A DNA stretch of 64,000 nucleotides from Datisca glomerata (Eukaryota; Streptophyta; Magnoliopsida; Cucurbitales; Datiscaceae), in the NCBI GenBank assembly GCA_003255025.1, contig QANY01007297.1, forward strand, positions 358,437-422,436. Direction: 5' to 3'. The notes beneath the pieces were generated by a model. The model ran no database searches and had not been told where the DNA came from. It saw only the letters and a list, made by a program, of their open reading frames with translations. This document shows, piece by piece, positions 44,480 through 56,033 of the stretch. Both the position numbers and the translations under genes were made by a program. How positions within the stretch are numbered: position 1 is the stretch's first letter; every line of letters begins with the position of its first letter.

Positions 44480-45630
44480 TTCGGGAAATGGGTCAACACA
44501 TCATGTACATATTATTGTTGAGATAGAAACATTCCATGAGGTGTAACTATGGTTTCGATGCCAAGGAAAAATGTAGGTAGTCAAAATCCTTGGTAGTAAA
44601 CTTCCATGAAAGAGTAGACACTCCTTGACTAAAGAAGAGTTGTTTCTTGTCACAAGAAGTTTATCTACAAAGACTAGAAAATAAATTGTATGAGAATCAT
44701 GATTATATATGAATAAAGAAGCATTAGATTTAGATTTTATAAAACCAAAACCGATGAGATAAATTTTTATGCTCTGTATACCAAGAATGAGGAGCCTATT
44801 TTACACCATATAAAGCTTTAGGTAAACAACAAATAAATTTGGGTTTAGACTCGTCATTAGAGCCTAGGGGTTGAGACATCTAAATTTCATCTCTACCAAT
44901 GTGTCATGCATAAAGGCGTTACTGGCATCTAATTGATGAATGGACCATCCATGACTAAGTGTAATAAATAACACCAGTCATATGATTAAGGGGTTTACAA
45001 ACTGAACTAAATGTGTCACGATAGTCAACTCCAGGTTGTTGATGAAATGCTTTAGCAAGCAGTCGTGCTTTATATCGAGTAATGCTTCCATTAAGGGTTT
45101 TGTTTGATATAGAAAACCATTTACATCCCACTGTATTTTTATGATTGGGGTAGAACAAGATCCTATACCATTTTGTGTAAGGCATATTTTAATTCATCAT
45201 ACATTACAGCTCACTGCTTAGTATCACAAATAGCTTGAGAGACACAAGTGGGTTCAGGGAGGGTGGGGAGGGTGTTTGGTGACATGGTATAGTTACTTGG
45301 GATTGAAAATAGTTTTTCAAAGCAAGTAACCATCTTATTAGAGCAAATGGGATTAGGTGGTAGACGTTGGAAAAATAATTTGAGAAGTTTTCATAGAGTT
45401 ATACCTATGAGTATCCATGCATTCATGTCGATGGTAGGTACCATATGTGACAAATGTATGATCTCATCATAGGAAGCTCAACCAAGTCACATGTACCCAT
45501 GTTAGCATCAGAAACATCAACTAAAAGTGATTGAGCATCAAGTTGTGTGGCTAGAGGGGGAACACCGAAGTGAGGTGGTTGTTGTGCGGTAAGTGCTTGA
45601 GAACATGATGCCATGTGGATACAAAATTGT
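44480..45630 (-). pseudogene. Copia reverse transcriptase relic (outer element)
   Basis: On the minus strand the frame 45185-44955 reads TVGCKWFSISNKTLNGSITR, YKARLLAKAFHQQPGVDY and TFSSVCKPL, the start of copia reverse transcriptase. It is preceded near 45.24 kb by an ICDTK-like segment and followed by a decayed VHQLDASNAFMH region. The catalytic YVDD is no longer readable. At 45637 the relic is interrupted by the LTR of another copia element. Its upstream part is not found on the far side of that element. Confidence 0.8.
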
Positions 45631-45636
45631 CAAGAG

Positions 45637-45961
45637 TGTTGGATAGAAAAACACGTGAAATAATATAATTACCTTTATTATAACAAAAGACAATTACACC
45701 AAGCACTGCTTGGATTTACAACAACCAAGACTTACCACCCTCTCTACAATACCACAACACACACTACACTACTAATACACTCACACTCACTCACTCTTTT
45801 TCTATTTGGAACTCACTCTTCTCTCACTTTTTGGACACACACAACACAAAGGACCAAAGGTCGTACTTATACTCTTCATAGTCAGTTAATGAAACAACTT
45901 ATCCATATGCTAGAGAAGTCTAGCACATGGGCTTGGGTTCTAAAACTAGAAACTTCTAGCA
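45637..45961 (-). repeat. 3' LTR of the inner copia element
   Basis: On the minus strand it starts TGCTAGAAGTTTCTAG directly after the polypurine-like tract CACCACCTCATGGAGAT and ends TTTCTATCCAACA, 325 bases. The left flank is AAGAG. No 5' LTR was found near the other end of the element. Confidence 0.75.
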
Positions 45962-46329
45962 ATCTCCATGAGGTGGTGGTGCCTCTTGAATCTCCCTCTC
46001 AGCGCCGACTCACTCTTCCTCTTTCTCATCTTTAGTTGTTCTCTTAGCTTCTGGAACCTTGAGTGTTGAGTCCTTAGTGACCATATTTGCTACTTGATCT
46101 CCACTCTTCACTTAGTGCATCTCTAGATCCTCTTGTAATACTTTCTCTCTGCGAAAATAGTAATGCACCTCCACATGCTTCGTTCAAGCATGAAACTAGA
46201 TTTTATGCTAGGCAAATAACAAAATGATCATCGTAGTAAAGTGGTATAACTTAATCTGTAAGCTAGTGTAGGTCCTTCATCAGTTACATTAGCCACATAC
46301 TCTCTTAAGCTGCCATTATTTCTTCTCTA

Positions 46330-47510
46330 TATTCTACTTTCGTAGTTGACAAGGACACTATTGGTTGCATTTTACTACACCAAGATATAGGTCCAGGTCC
46401 ACGCTTGAACACATATCCAGTTGTTGATCAGTGGATATCATGATCTCCAACATAATCAACATCACAATATCCAAATATCTTAGACACGTCACCTTTCTCA
46501 TATAAGATACTATAGCCAATGATATCTTTGACATACCTCAGTACTCTCCACACTACTTCCAAATGATGTTTCTTGGAATGTTGCATATATCGAGTTTCTA
46601 TGCCAACTGCATATGAGATATCTGGTTGAGTTAATGTTCCCACCTTGTAAATCCTTGCCTTCATGAGCACATATCTTGGCATTGACTTCCATATGTGTTC
46701 AGGTGGGCTTACACTCTGAACGTTTACAACAAGTCTTTTGCGTACTTCTGTTGGCAGAGAAATAAACCTTCCTTCATTCGATCAAGTTCTAATACAAGGA
46801 AGTGTTTCAATTCTCCAAACTCCTTCATTTTGACATGTTCTCCTTTGTTAGACAAATTTCTAATTCATCATCGCCTGTGATGATGAGATCATCCACGTAT
46901 ATCAGGAAAATTGTGGTTTTTGATTTTTTTTACCTTGACGAATTAACTTGAATCTCCATACGCCATGACATATCCACTATCCAAAAAACACTCATCAATG
47001 CTACCATAACATGCTCTTGGGGCCTAATTCAATTCATAGAGAGCATTTTTCAATTTACAAACATAGTCAGGATGAGCTTTGTGCTCGAATCCCATTTATT
47101 GGACCATATATATTTTTTGGATCTGGTTCTCCATGTAGAAAGGCGTTCTTCACATCCAAATTCCATATTCTCCAGTCTTCTCTCGCTGCAAGTGCTAGTA
47201 GGACCCTAACTATTATGATCTTGGTAACTAGGCTAAAAGTCTCAACACAATCTAGCCCAAACTATTTAGAGAAACCTCGAGTTACTAGTCGAGCCTTATA
47301 TCTCTCAATCATTCCATCAGGAAGAGTTTTCACCTTGTAAACCCATTTGTAGGAAATTGGTTTTAGTTCCCTTGGCTTTGGCACCAGAACCCAAGTTTGA
47401 TTCTTCTCTAGAGCGCTTATGTATTCTTTCATGGCTTCTAGCCACTTAGATCTCTGAGATGCCTCTTCATACATATCTAGTTCTCTGAAGCTTTATTCTT
47501 CAGTTACCGC
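46330..47510 (-). pseudogene. Copia reverse transcriptase and RNase H
   Basis: On the minus strand frame 47474-47262 reads YEEASQRSKWLEAMKEYISA, KNQTWVLVPKPREL and YKVKTLPDGMIERYKARLVT. The catalytic box YVDD at 46899-46888 sits in [15 protein letters not shown], intact locally. RNase H follows at 46682-46428 (QPDISYAVGI, FGYCDVDYVGDHD), where the usual DADWAG is changed to DVDYVG. Frameshifts and stops separate the pieces. Confidence 0.9.
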
Positions 47511-48400
47511 AGCGTTTCCATACTTGAAATTTAGTTTTCGTATTCTTGTTGATCTCCGAAGCTCTAGACTTACTGCTTCTGATTGGCTATTACTCATGTC
47601 ATCTACTGCTCTTCGACACAGTCCTGTTTTCCAAGGACTCTGTGTTGCATCATCTTCAATATTGTCTTCTTTTGCTTTATTCTTCTTCAGCCACTTCTAG
47701 AGTCAAGTATCTTAATAACTAACTCCCCCATCTTCTTTTGCTAATTGTCTTCTATTTCCTTAGAATTTGTTTAATTTTACGATGACCACCATGATAAGGC
47801 TTCATCGAACACCACATTTCTTGACGAATAACACTTTACATTTGGAGGGTCGTAACATTTCCACTCTTTTCTTTGGCTATCATATCCTATAATGATATAC
47901 TGAATATCATTTTATCAAACTTGCTACGTAGAGGACTTGGCACAAACATGTAGCACACACAACCATAGACTCAAAAGTGACTGACTACTGGCTTATAACC
48001 TTATAGTTTCTCAAACAGTGAAACAAACCCTAACTTGGGTTGGGGAAGTCTGTTATTCACGTGAGTTGTTGTCTTCATATATTTTGCCTAAAATCTTCCT
48101 GGTATATTCTTCGCATGTAACATGCTTCGACATGTCTCTATAAGGTGTCGATTCTTCCTCTCAACTACTCCATCTATTGTAGTTTATTTGGGCATGTATA
48201 TTGGTGGTGTATGTGACATTCTTGTAAGTATTATGAAAATTCTTCTGATGTGTATTCACCATCATTCTATATTGAACCTTCTTGCTGACTTCAAATTCTG
48301 CCACTTTTTTAATTCCTTAAATTTTGAGAACATTTTAGATTTTTCTTTCATAATGAAACCAACGCATAACGTGAGAAGTCATCCATGAATGTAACCAGGT
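47511..48400 (-). pseudogene. Copia integrase core remnants
   Basis: On the minus strand the sequence reads VTFMDDFSRYALVCFIMKEK near 48.38 kb, then a broken GVVERKNRHLIETCRSML segment near 48.15 kb and a YGCVCYMFVPSPLRSKFD stretch near 47.95 kb. These are typical landmarks of the copia integrase catalytic core and its C-terminal region. Stops and at least one frameshift are present. Confidence 0.85.
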
Positions 48401-49100
48401 ACCTCATACCGCTGATTGATGGTTGCTAAACTCGCCCAAATACGTTAGAATGAACCATCTCCAACAGTGCCTTGGCTCCAAACATTGAGTCTTCAAATAT
48501 AAATTGAGGCATCTTGCCGTATTGGTAACCAGCACAACATTGATTTGAGGCAGACATTTCAATATAGACTTCTTCATCATTACCTTGAGTTTATGGTAGC
48601 TGACATGTCCTAACCTTGCATGCCACAAATCTTCTATTTTGTTCTTTCAAGTTTTGTCCACATAAGCTGATTGTGCTAACATTACGTAGACAGACTCTAA
48701 ACATCGTCCCTCCATCATTGGTGTTACAAAGATCTTTAGGTCTTGATATACCTTGGCATCATGGGGGCCAAATACGACTTGGTGACATGAATTCGTAAGT
48801 TGCGTCACTGAGAACAGATTTTCCTTCACTCTAGGTACATGATAGACATCCTGAAGTGGCACTTTATTTGAACTAAATCATGGCACAATTATTGTTTTAC
48901 CGATGTGGGCGATCGGTAATCTTGAGTTGCTCGCTATGACTACCACGCGACCACCTTTATACTTGATCATGTTATGCAGTTTCTCCTTGTCTTCTATCAT
49001 ATGATTTGAGTAGCTAGATTTGACTATCAAATCTTTTTCATAGTCGATCGATATAGGAATAGAGCTAATTCTTCTTCTTCTATAGCAAAAGAATCTTCAA
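48401..49100 (-). pseudogene. Copia protease and pre-integrase domain
   Basis: On the minus strand frame 48862-48647 reads [20 protein letters not shown], and frame 48628-48404 reads MWHARLGHVSYHKLKVMMKK, the HHCC-type pre-integrase region. Upstream, the protease active site reads VKSSYSNHM where the family has an Asp-Ser-Gly triad, so the catalytic Asp is gone. The rest of the protease fold (IASNSRLPIAHIG) is recognisable. Confidence 0.85.
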
Positions 49101-50127
49101 CGTCCCATTCTTCGTCACTAGGAACCATTCTAACATTTTTCTTATTCTTTTTCTCTCTCTTTTGAATTATTAAGCATGCTATTTTTTTCAAGTCAATGGA
49201 GCAACATAATTACAATAGGAATCTTCTAACAAAATCTCTCCCCCAAACTTGAGTATTACCACTTTGATCCTTGCTACATCACTATTTTCCTGAAGTTCTG
49301 AAAGGCAAGTCTGAACATTAAGGCTCCCTCAAATTTAAAACAACCTAAACCTTCAAAAATAACTACTCATACTCTAAGCGTAAAAGATAAGGGAACTTGG
49401 CTACAATACTATTCAAGGGAAATTTTTCATCAAGTGCTCTTTCTTTCTCTTATTTGCTTCTCTATCTTTTTTTATATGCTTTAAAAGTTTATTTATTAAG
49501 CAATCATCTTCAAAGCTCAAATTAAAAGCATAACAACTAAATGCCAGAACCTTAAACTAAAACATCAAAAGAAAATAATAAGATACTTGATATGACTACA
49601 TTGCTCTCTGCTGTTTTCTTCTTTGGCCAACAGTCTTTAGCCATATGACCGTACTTTCTGCAATTATAACAGTTCCATCAAATATTCTTTTTTGTCGAGG
49701 TTGATTCCTTTTGTTGTCTTTCTTCTGCGCTCCCCCTTGTTGAGGAATTTCGTGTCGTCTATCTTGGTCACCGTCTTTTCTTATTCTTCTGTGAATATTT
49801 TTTTACGCTGACTTTTGTTATTATCGCTAAAGAGTGCTTCATCGTCATTCTTGGATGAGGCTCCAGAAATTCGCTTAGCTAACATTCCTGGTCAGCTAGC
49901 AAATTTTCTAACTCGACAATAGATGGTTGGGTTGACAAACTTGTATATCAGTAATAAACTTTTACATTATTGCCTCAATCCATGAATGATTAACCTTCTA
50001 ATTCCAGAATCAGACATGTCAACAAAAGAGTCTAATGTAAGTATTTCACGATAAAGAGAATTTACCTTAGTAAAATATTGGCTTATCGTCATGTCGCGTT
50101 GGGTGATTAAGAGAAGCTTGTTAAAAG
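49101..50127 (-). pseudogene. Copia gag with CCHC zinc knuckle
   Basis: On the minus strand the zinc knuckle CYNCRKYGHMAKDC lies at 49671-49630 with all four ligands intact. Upstream, the fragment TQRDMTISQYFTKVNSLYRE, and after it FVDMSDSGIRRLIIHGL, is the conserved gag core (50.1-49.98 kb). The sequence between is Arg/Lys/Glu-rich and frameshifted. The gag start is missing beyond 50127. Confidence 0.8.
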
Positions 50128-50129
50128 TA

Positions 50130-50410
50130 ATAGCTATAACTGAATGTGTTTAATTAAATGCAGTTTGATTTGTGAAATCTAAAATGACCATAAAAATTGA
50201 ATTAATGTGAAGATGATTATCTTTGATTGTACATGCTAACGTATAAAAATTGAATTAATTATTATGAGAATTTATTACTACTATGTTTGATATATATACG
50301 TATAGTTTAACACTAAATTTATGTAAATAACTTGAATTTACATCAATGTCATTTTACTTATATGATGCACAAAAACACCTATGCTGCATAATTTTAACAT
50401 TAATTTTAAG
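50130..50410. repeat. Direct repeat, left copy
   Basis: The segment from about 50.16 to 50.40 kb (TTTG.TTTGTGAAA.CTA.., later TTATGTAAA.AA..TGAA.. and AATGTCATTTT.CTTAT) matches 53.56-53.80 kb in the same orientation. The left edge coincides with the end of the copia gag relic. Confidence 0.6.
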
Positions 50411-50584
50411 AACAATATTGGGCTCTTGATCCGGTTAGGTTAGCTCCTCCTAGCTGTGGAAGAGGACTAATTAGATCATATCATGTTTGAGAAATAAATA
50501 TAGATAGTAATAAATTGTACACTTCTTTTGATTACTAAATTTTTTTAATATTAATGTGACACCTACTATATTTCTTAATATGAA
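50411..50584. other. Non-coding spacer
   Basis: Nothing recognisable. Confidence 0.4.
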
Positions 50585-50854
50585 ATTAACGAAATTTATC
50601 AATTCTATCATCATAATTTATATTTAATTTTAATTTAAACATCACATTTTAAAAGTTTTAAATTCCATCCTCTAACTTTAATTAACATTTCAGCTAAGTC
50701 GTTTTGTAAACCATTGTTTGTCAGCTTTGACAGTTTTACTAGCGTGGCACATAATGTGCACACGTGACAAATACCTAGTGGCAAAATCAACAATAAATTC
50801 ACCTCTCTCTCATATCCACCTCAGTTCCATCTAATACTCCTCCCTTTCTTCCAA

Positions 50855-51879
50855 GAGAAATTTCCACTTGTGAACCCTTATGAAGCAAAAATAAATTGAA
50901 ATAAGGACCCCAACTCTATTTCCAATGACAGTTGACTTTTTTGGCGGGGAAATTGACAAAATTATCCTTCTTATTTAAAGACCCATGAATCACATTCTTA
51001 ACTACGCAAACCAATCAATTCTATTTTTTTAGACATTTACAGGCCTTCTTCCTCCATATCTCTCCCTCCATTGACACAAACTCTCCTCCATGTTTCACAT
51101 TCATATTCAAACAGATTTCAATAGGATATAAATATTCAGCAGATCCAAACAGGAAACCTATAATTTAAGAGCAACGACGTAAAGACAATTCGAAATCAAT
51201 TTTCTTCAACCCAACGACCTCTCTTATCGTCACATTCTCTCCGGCAGATCTCTCACTCTCTCTCTCTCTGGTAGCTCATCCTCTCTGTCGCCGACCATCG
51301 TGAAAAGAAGCTTCAACCCAGTGACCTCTCTCTCTCATCGTCAGTCAATAATATTGTATTTGTTTTATCTGTGTTGACTCTGTTATTCTGTTAAATCATG
51401 GTCTAATCAAAATATTCAACTAGATCATGATTTAGAATAATATTCTCATGAGACTGTGATCTAACAAACTGACATGCAAAAAAATTGTTGAGATCTCATA
51501 TTTTTATGTTTATATTAGTTTTAATAGATCATAGTCTAGCAGAATATTTTTAGATTAATATCTAGAAAATGTTAATTTTAACACAATAGTATTACATTAT
51601 AGTATAACATAATATTCTAATTAGATATAATCTAACAATCTGACAATGAATGGAAGTTCGCGTTAATGGAGGAAAACCTAGAGAGACAAAAGAATTTCAT
51701 GGTAGAGAGGGGAAATAGAGAGAAAATAAAATACAGAGAAAGTAGAATTGGTCCATCTCTAAATATAGAGGATAAGAATGGATTTTAACTACTAAAAAAC
51801 GTCAACAATACTTAAAAAAGAAAGTTGGGTCTTAATATTATTAGTTGACTTCTAAAGGGATTTTCCCTGAAAATTTCTC
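50855..51879. mobile_element. Mutator-like TIR element 1 (non-autonomous)
   Basis: The ends are GAGAAATTTCCACTTG at 50855 and, on the minus strand from 51879, GAGAAATTTTC. About 90 bases of each end are related as inverted repeats, a length typical of Mutator-like elements. No transposase is present. The interior holds a CT-rich tract at 51.17-51.35 kb (CTCTCTCTCT) and copies of a TAGATCATGGTCTA-type palindrome. The expected 9-bp target duplication is not evident. Confidence 0.6.
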
Positions 51880-51998
51880 ATAAATCTAACTATCAACAGT
51901 CAACTTTCAAGAAATTTCCATGTAAGACCCTTTAGAAGCCGATTAATGATATTATAAGACCCGACTTTCTTTTTTTAAGTATAGTTTACTTTTTTAGT
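51790..51998. repeat. Near-perfect hairpin of two adjacent transposon ends
   Basis: Arms 51790-51879 and 51909-51998 are inverted copies of about 90 bases (ACTTAAAAAAGAAAGT..GGGTCTTA..TTCTAAAGG). The spacer is 29 bases. The hairpin arises from the right end of element 1 facing the left end of element 2. Confidence 0.85.
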
Positions 51999-52218
51999 AA
52001 TTAAAAGTTATTATTATTCTTTCTATTTAGAAACCCTTATGGACCACACCATAAAATTCTTTTTTCTCTTCCTATTTTGTTTTCCCTCCATTTCTCTTCT
52101 CTCTTCGTTTATCTCTTACATCTTCTCCATGAAATTTTACTTTTCTCTCTATTGTTTTCTCCATTCACACAAACTTTCACTCATTTCTTTCATTGATGTA
52201 AACCCTCACTCATTACCA

Positions 52219-52640
52219 GGTTGTTAGACTACAGTCTAGCCAGAATATTATGCTAGATCATAGTCTAACGGTGTTGTGTTCAAATTAACAATTGCTAGAC
52301 CATGGTCTAGCAGAAATACTTTGCTAGACCATACTCTAGCAGAGTTAACAAAAACAGAACAATATGAGGGTTGTAATTACGAGATCACGAAATTTTTTTT
52401 TTCATTCATGCTTACAAAAGCAGTATCATTACATACTTCATTAAATATTCCCCCAACACGTTTTTTTTGCATGCCAAGTTGCTGGACGACGGTCTAGTCA
52501 GAATATTATGCTAGATCATAGTCTAGTAGGGTTGTGTTAAAACTAACACTTGCTACACCATGATCTAGGAGAAATATCTTGTTAGATCATGGTCTAGAAA
52601 TAAATATCTTGCTTGATCATGGTCTAGGAGAACTAACAAA
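52219..52640. repeat. About 258-bp tandem duplication with palindromic TAGACCATGGTCTA motifs
   Basis: CAGAATATTATGCTAGATCA at 52241 recurs at 52499, and the flanking motifs follow in the same order. Each copy carries three or more TAGA(C/T)CA(T)..TCTAG(C/A) palindromes of about 14-18 bases. Related motifs are at 51.40-51.63 and 17.23-17.29 kb. Confidence 0.8.
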
Positions 52641-52649
52641 AATATCATT

Positions 52650-52873
52650 GGCAACGAGAGAGAGAGAGAGGTCGTTGGGTTTAAGCTTATTTTCAGAAAG
52701 GCGGGCGACAGAAAGGTAGAACGACCAGCAACCGCAAGGGGGGAGGGAGGGGGAGAGAGAGACCTCCATCGAAGAGGAATTGGCAGAGAGAGAGAGGTCG
52801 TTGGGTTGAAGTTGCTTTTCGTGAAGGTCAACGATGAATGAAAGAGCGACCTTCGACGGAGAGAGAGAGAGAG

Positions 52874-52904
<31 letters not shown>

Positions 52905-52910
52905 TCATTG
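52650..52910. repeat. GA-rich tract with (GATA)n microsatellite
   Basis: AGAGAGAGAG runs with GGTCGTTGGGTTGAAG occurring more than once. At 52872-52893 there is a GATA run. It is the inverted counterpart of the CT-rich tract at 51.17-51.35 kb. Confidence 0.8.
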
Positions 52911-53400
52911 TGTTGAAGAAGATTGAGGGTTTCAAAGGAGAGAGAAATAGATTGTAAGAAGTCTTTTAGACTGACGGTTTTGTGAAAGTTAAGGGAGAAG
53001 ACTCAAATTTGATTCAAAGTATATGGGGTAAATAAGTCTTTTAATTTATCAGTAAAGCAAAAAATACTTAAAAGAGGTAGGTCTTAATATTGTTAATAGG
53101 CTTCTGAAGGGTCTTACCTTGGAAAATTTTCTAAAGTGTATGGGGTAAATCATTAATTTTTTTGTTTGGTTGTATATCTATTGGTCCCACGTGTGTCAAC
53201 ATGCAATTTTTGCACATAGCGCACAGACATTAGTAAAATCGTCAAAATTCACCGATAGATATTGATAGAATGACTAAACTGAAACATTAACTAATTTTGG
53301 TGGAAGAAATTCAAAACTTTATAATTGTGATAGTTAAATTGAAATTAGATGCAAACTACGATAACCAATTTGATAAGTTTCTCTTAAGTTTTAATTATAA

Positions 53401-53922
53401 TAAAGATACAGACTTATTCGTCTACATCGATAGTAAACATATTGTTCTAATTTTAATAATGTTGGATTAAGAATTAATACAATTTAATAATGTTTCATTA
53501 AATTTAACTATGTTTATCATTGTTAGACTAAAATTTTCAGTTATATGTGGTAATTATGAATTCACTTGGTTTGTGAAACCTAGATTGACCATGATAATTT
53601 AGTTGATGGAAATGTAATGTAATTGAATTGATGATAAAAAATGATTGACATATTTAGTTGTGCATGAAAAATTATTAAATGATGATTGAAAATTTATGAT
53701 GGATATGTTTAGTGTGTATATAATTATGTGATAAATTTATGTAAACAAAGTGAAATTATCTAAATGTCATTTTTCTTATTTTATGCACACAAAAGATTGT
53801 GACATTTTAGTAATGATTGATTGATTTGAATGATGGTTGGTTAAAATTTAAATAAATTTTATTAAAATTAATTTTAACTGACCATAAATTTAGTGATATG
53901 AATGATTTTAAATGTATAGAAT
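53401..53922. repeat. Direct repeat, right copy, and flank
   Basis: 53.56-53.80 kb matches 50.16-50.40 kb in direct orientation. The rest is AT-rich and non-coding. It also fills the position where CNGC exons for the nucleotide-binding domain would be expected downstream of exon 5. Confidence 0.55.
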
Positions 53923-53999
53923 TTATGAAATAGTCTTAAATAATGTTACCTTATTACTCATAATAATAAAATTAATCAAAATGGGTAGACATATCCAAC

Positions 54000-56033
54000 C
54001 TGCAAATTTCCGAGGAGATATATGAAAAGAAGAAGGCCAATGATGGTAATTAAAACTGCAAACACATTTTCCCATAGGTAGGTACTTGTTTGGAGGTTTG
54101 AACCAAAAGAGCTGCAACGTGAGACTAACATTATAAAGAAAATTAACTATTCAATTGATATTAAAAAGAAAGAAGTAAAGGATCATGGCTGCAAACCTTA
54201 GATTTCGCAATCCCCATCCAAAGCTGTAAAAAAACTTTCTTGCAAAACGTGGTGAACTCACAATTCCATATTGAAGTTGACTAGTAAACATACCAAAGTC
54301 GAAAAGCGTTGCATTCGATGGGTTTACCGGTCATGTCTCTTTTAGAAAAATGAGTGTTGTCTGATCCACTTTAAATTCATCGCAATAAAATGTTTTCGAC
54401 ACGTTACAGCCGTTTTGTTTTTCACATGCATTTTGCCAACATGATGTCTCTCTTTCTATCGCTAGGAGATACCACAAGGCTCCAACAATCTTCAAAAACC
54501 ATCAATCTTAAGAATATACTAGTCGTTGAAATATATATTTTAAAAAAATGTTGACAGTATTCGCATGCTAAACTAAGAGAAGTGAAACTTACATGACTGG
54601 CAATAATGTAGAGGAAGAAATTGAATAGGCCTTTAGCAAATGCAGTTCCCGTTAAGCCACGAGAAATAGGATAACTAGTATATCTCTTGGCTGATACATA
54701 TATATGATAAATCCTTGGCGCAAATTGGAGGAGAATAAACAAATTTATGATTATCCCCCTTTCAGGTGAACTAGAGATTTTTTTTTTGACAAAATAAACT
54801 GACATCAACACCTAACAAAATACAAAAAGAACAGAGCACATGTGTTAACATTAATGGTAAAAAACGTCCAACATGATCATTAATGTAAATGAAACAAGTA
54901 TATCATAATTTCATTGAATTTTTTATTAGCTCAAATAAGTTTAATCATTTTCTTTGTGCAAAAATGGAGTGCTACATCCACATCCTCATTACTTGCCTGT
55001 ATTTTCTGCATACTGCCATAGCTTATAGCCTTATAACAAGATAACAAGCAAACAACTTTTTTTTTGTTTAGAAGAAGTTGAGAAGTCTATCAGCAGAGAG
55101 AAAACAAAGCAACTTTTCTTAGATCAATTAGTTATTTACCTGTGTGAATGGAAGAATTGCAAGAAAGTCAAGTACTAAGATGCACCAGATCCACCTTGGA
55201 AACCGCCCACGGAAAATATTATTATTTTGAGAGGAATTGGGGTCTAGGTTTGATTTAGATCTCTCAATAGCTTTGGCTTCAATACCATAAAAAATAAAAA
55301 TTATAGAATCAACTATATAAGTGATGTCCATGACTGATCTTAGAATGAGCATTATATTCCTCAGTTTTTTGTCCAACCCAAGACATTTCTCCTCATTGAT
55401 AAGAGGAATGCAAAAGAACAATGGATCAAGCATTACTCCAACAACACTTCCAAATAGAAATATGTTGTTCCATTTTAGAAGGGAATTTTCCTTAATTCAA
55501 GGTGGCTGAATAAAGGTCTTTAATTCTTTGCCAAAGGATATTAAGATCTTTAGTTTGACATTTACGTTTGACTTGGGAGTAGTACTTCTATGTTGCTCGG
55601 ACGAATCCTCTTCGTCATTCTCAACACTGTACACAAAATAAACAAAAACATTACCTTAAAAATGGGAAATGAACACGGTACATTTCCAATTTGCACTCAT
55701 GACTAAACAAACAGACATTTGATTTACTGAAGGCTATATTTCACACAAGTCTTGAACAATTTAATTCAAATTCTTTCTAGGTAGTGTAAATAAATATTAC
55801 ACCTATTCACCGAAGATGATCAACTAAAATCATACTATTTGTGGTGAAACAATAAATAAATACTCAAATTTCAAATTACAAGAAAAAAATGTATAATATA
55901 AAATCAAAACTAACCTCACAGTTATCTGATCGGCAGCCATTGTTTCACTAGGTGGCGAGTTTCTCTTCTTAATTAAGCCATATCTCGTCAGAATGTTTCA
56001 CCTCGGAAACATTATTTAGCTTTGGCTGTTTAT
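54000..56033 (-). pseudogene. Cyclic-nucleotide-gated channel (CNGC) pseudogene, exons 1-5, copy B
   Basis: Five exons on the minus strand have good splice sites. Exon 1 (56033-55915) has its ATG changed to ATA and a frameshift. Exon 2 (55626-55140) holds LLKWNNIFLFGSVVGVMLDP, INEEKCLGLDKKL and WIWCILVLDFLAILPF, with an in-frame TGA before it. Exon 3 (54811-54593) has NLFILLQFAPRIYHIY and NFFLYIIASH. Exon 4 (54489-54197) has ALWYLLAIERETSCWQ and FARKFFYSFGWGLRN (pore region), with one TGA. Exon 5 (54111-54000) has TSTYLWENVFAVLITIIGLL and GNLQ. The exons for the cyclic-nucleotide-binding and calmodulin-binding parts are missing. In living plants CNGCs pass Ca2+ and K+ across the plasma membrane. 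This copy cannot. Confidence 0.88.

Larger units (their letters stand above)
45962..50127 (-). mobile_element. Ty1/copia element lacking its 5' LTR
   Basis: On the minus strand the order gag, zinc knuckle, protease, pre-integrase, integrase, reverse transcriptase, RNase H, 3' LTR is complete apart from the start of gag and the 5' LTR, which are cut off near 50.13 kb. Every domain contains stops or frameshifts. It is inserted into, or abuts, an older copia relic on the left. Confidence 0.9.
51909..53133. mobile_element. Mutator-like TIR element 2 (non-autonomous)
   Basis: The left end is AAGAAATTTCCATGTAAG at 51909. The right end, on the minus strand from 53133, is TAGAAAATTTTCCAAGGTAAG. The terminal repeats match for about 95 bases. 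The interior contains a tandem duplication with palindromic motifs and a GA-rich tract at 52.65-52.91 kb. It is homologous to element 1 in the opposite orientation. Confidence 0.65.
50585..53400. repeat. Large imperfect palindrome, about 2.8 kb
   Basis: The left half (50585-51879) matches the reverse complement of the right half (51909-53400) over most of its length: outer AT-rich flanks, CACGTG-containing segment (50.76 and 53.19 kb), terminal repeats of two transposons, and CT-rich/GA-rich tracts. Only 29 bases separate the innermost 90-base arms. Each half contains one Mutator-like element. Confidence 0.75.

Noticed and set aside
54422..54811. A single 129-codon gene on the minus strand
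   Set aside because: It is CNGC exon 3 plus the following intron and part of exon 4. Splice sites at 54593 and 54489 explain it better.
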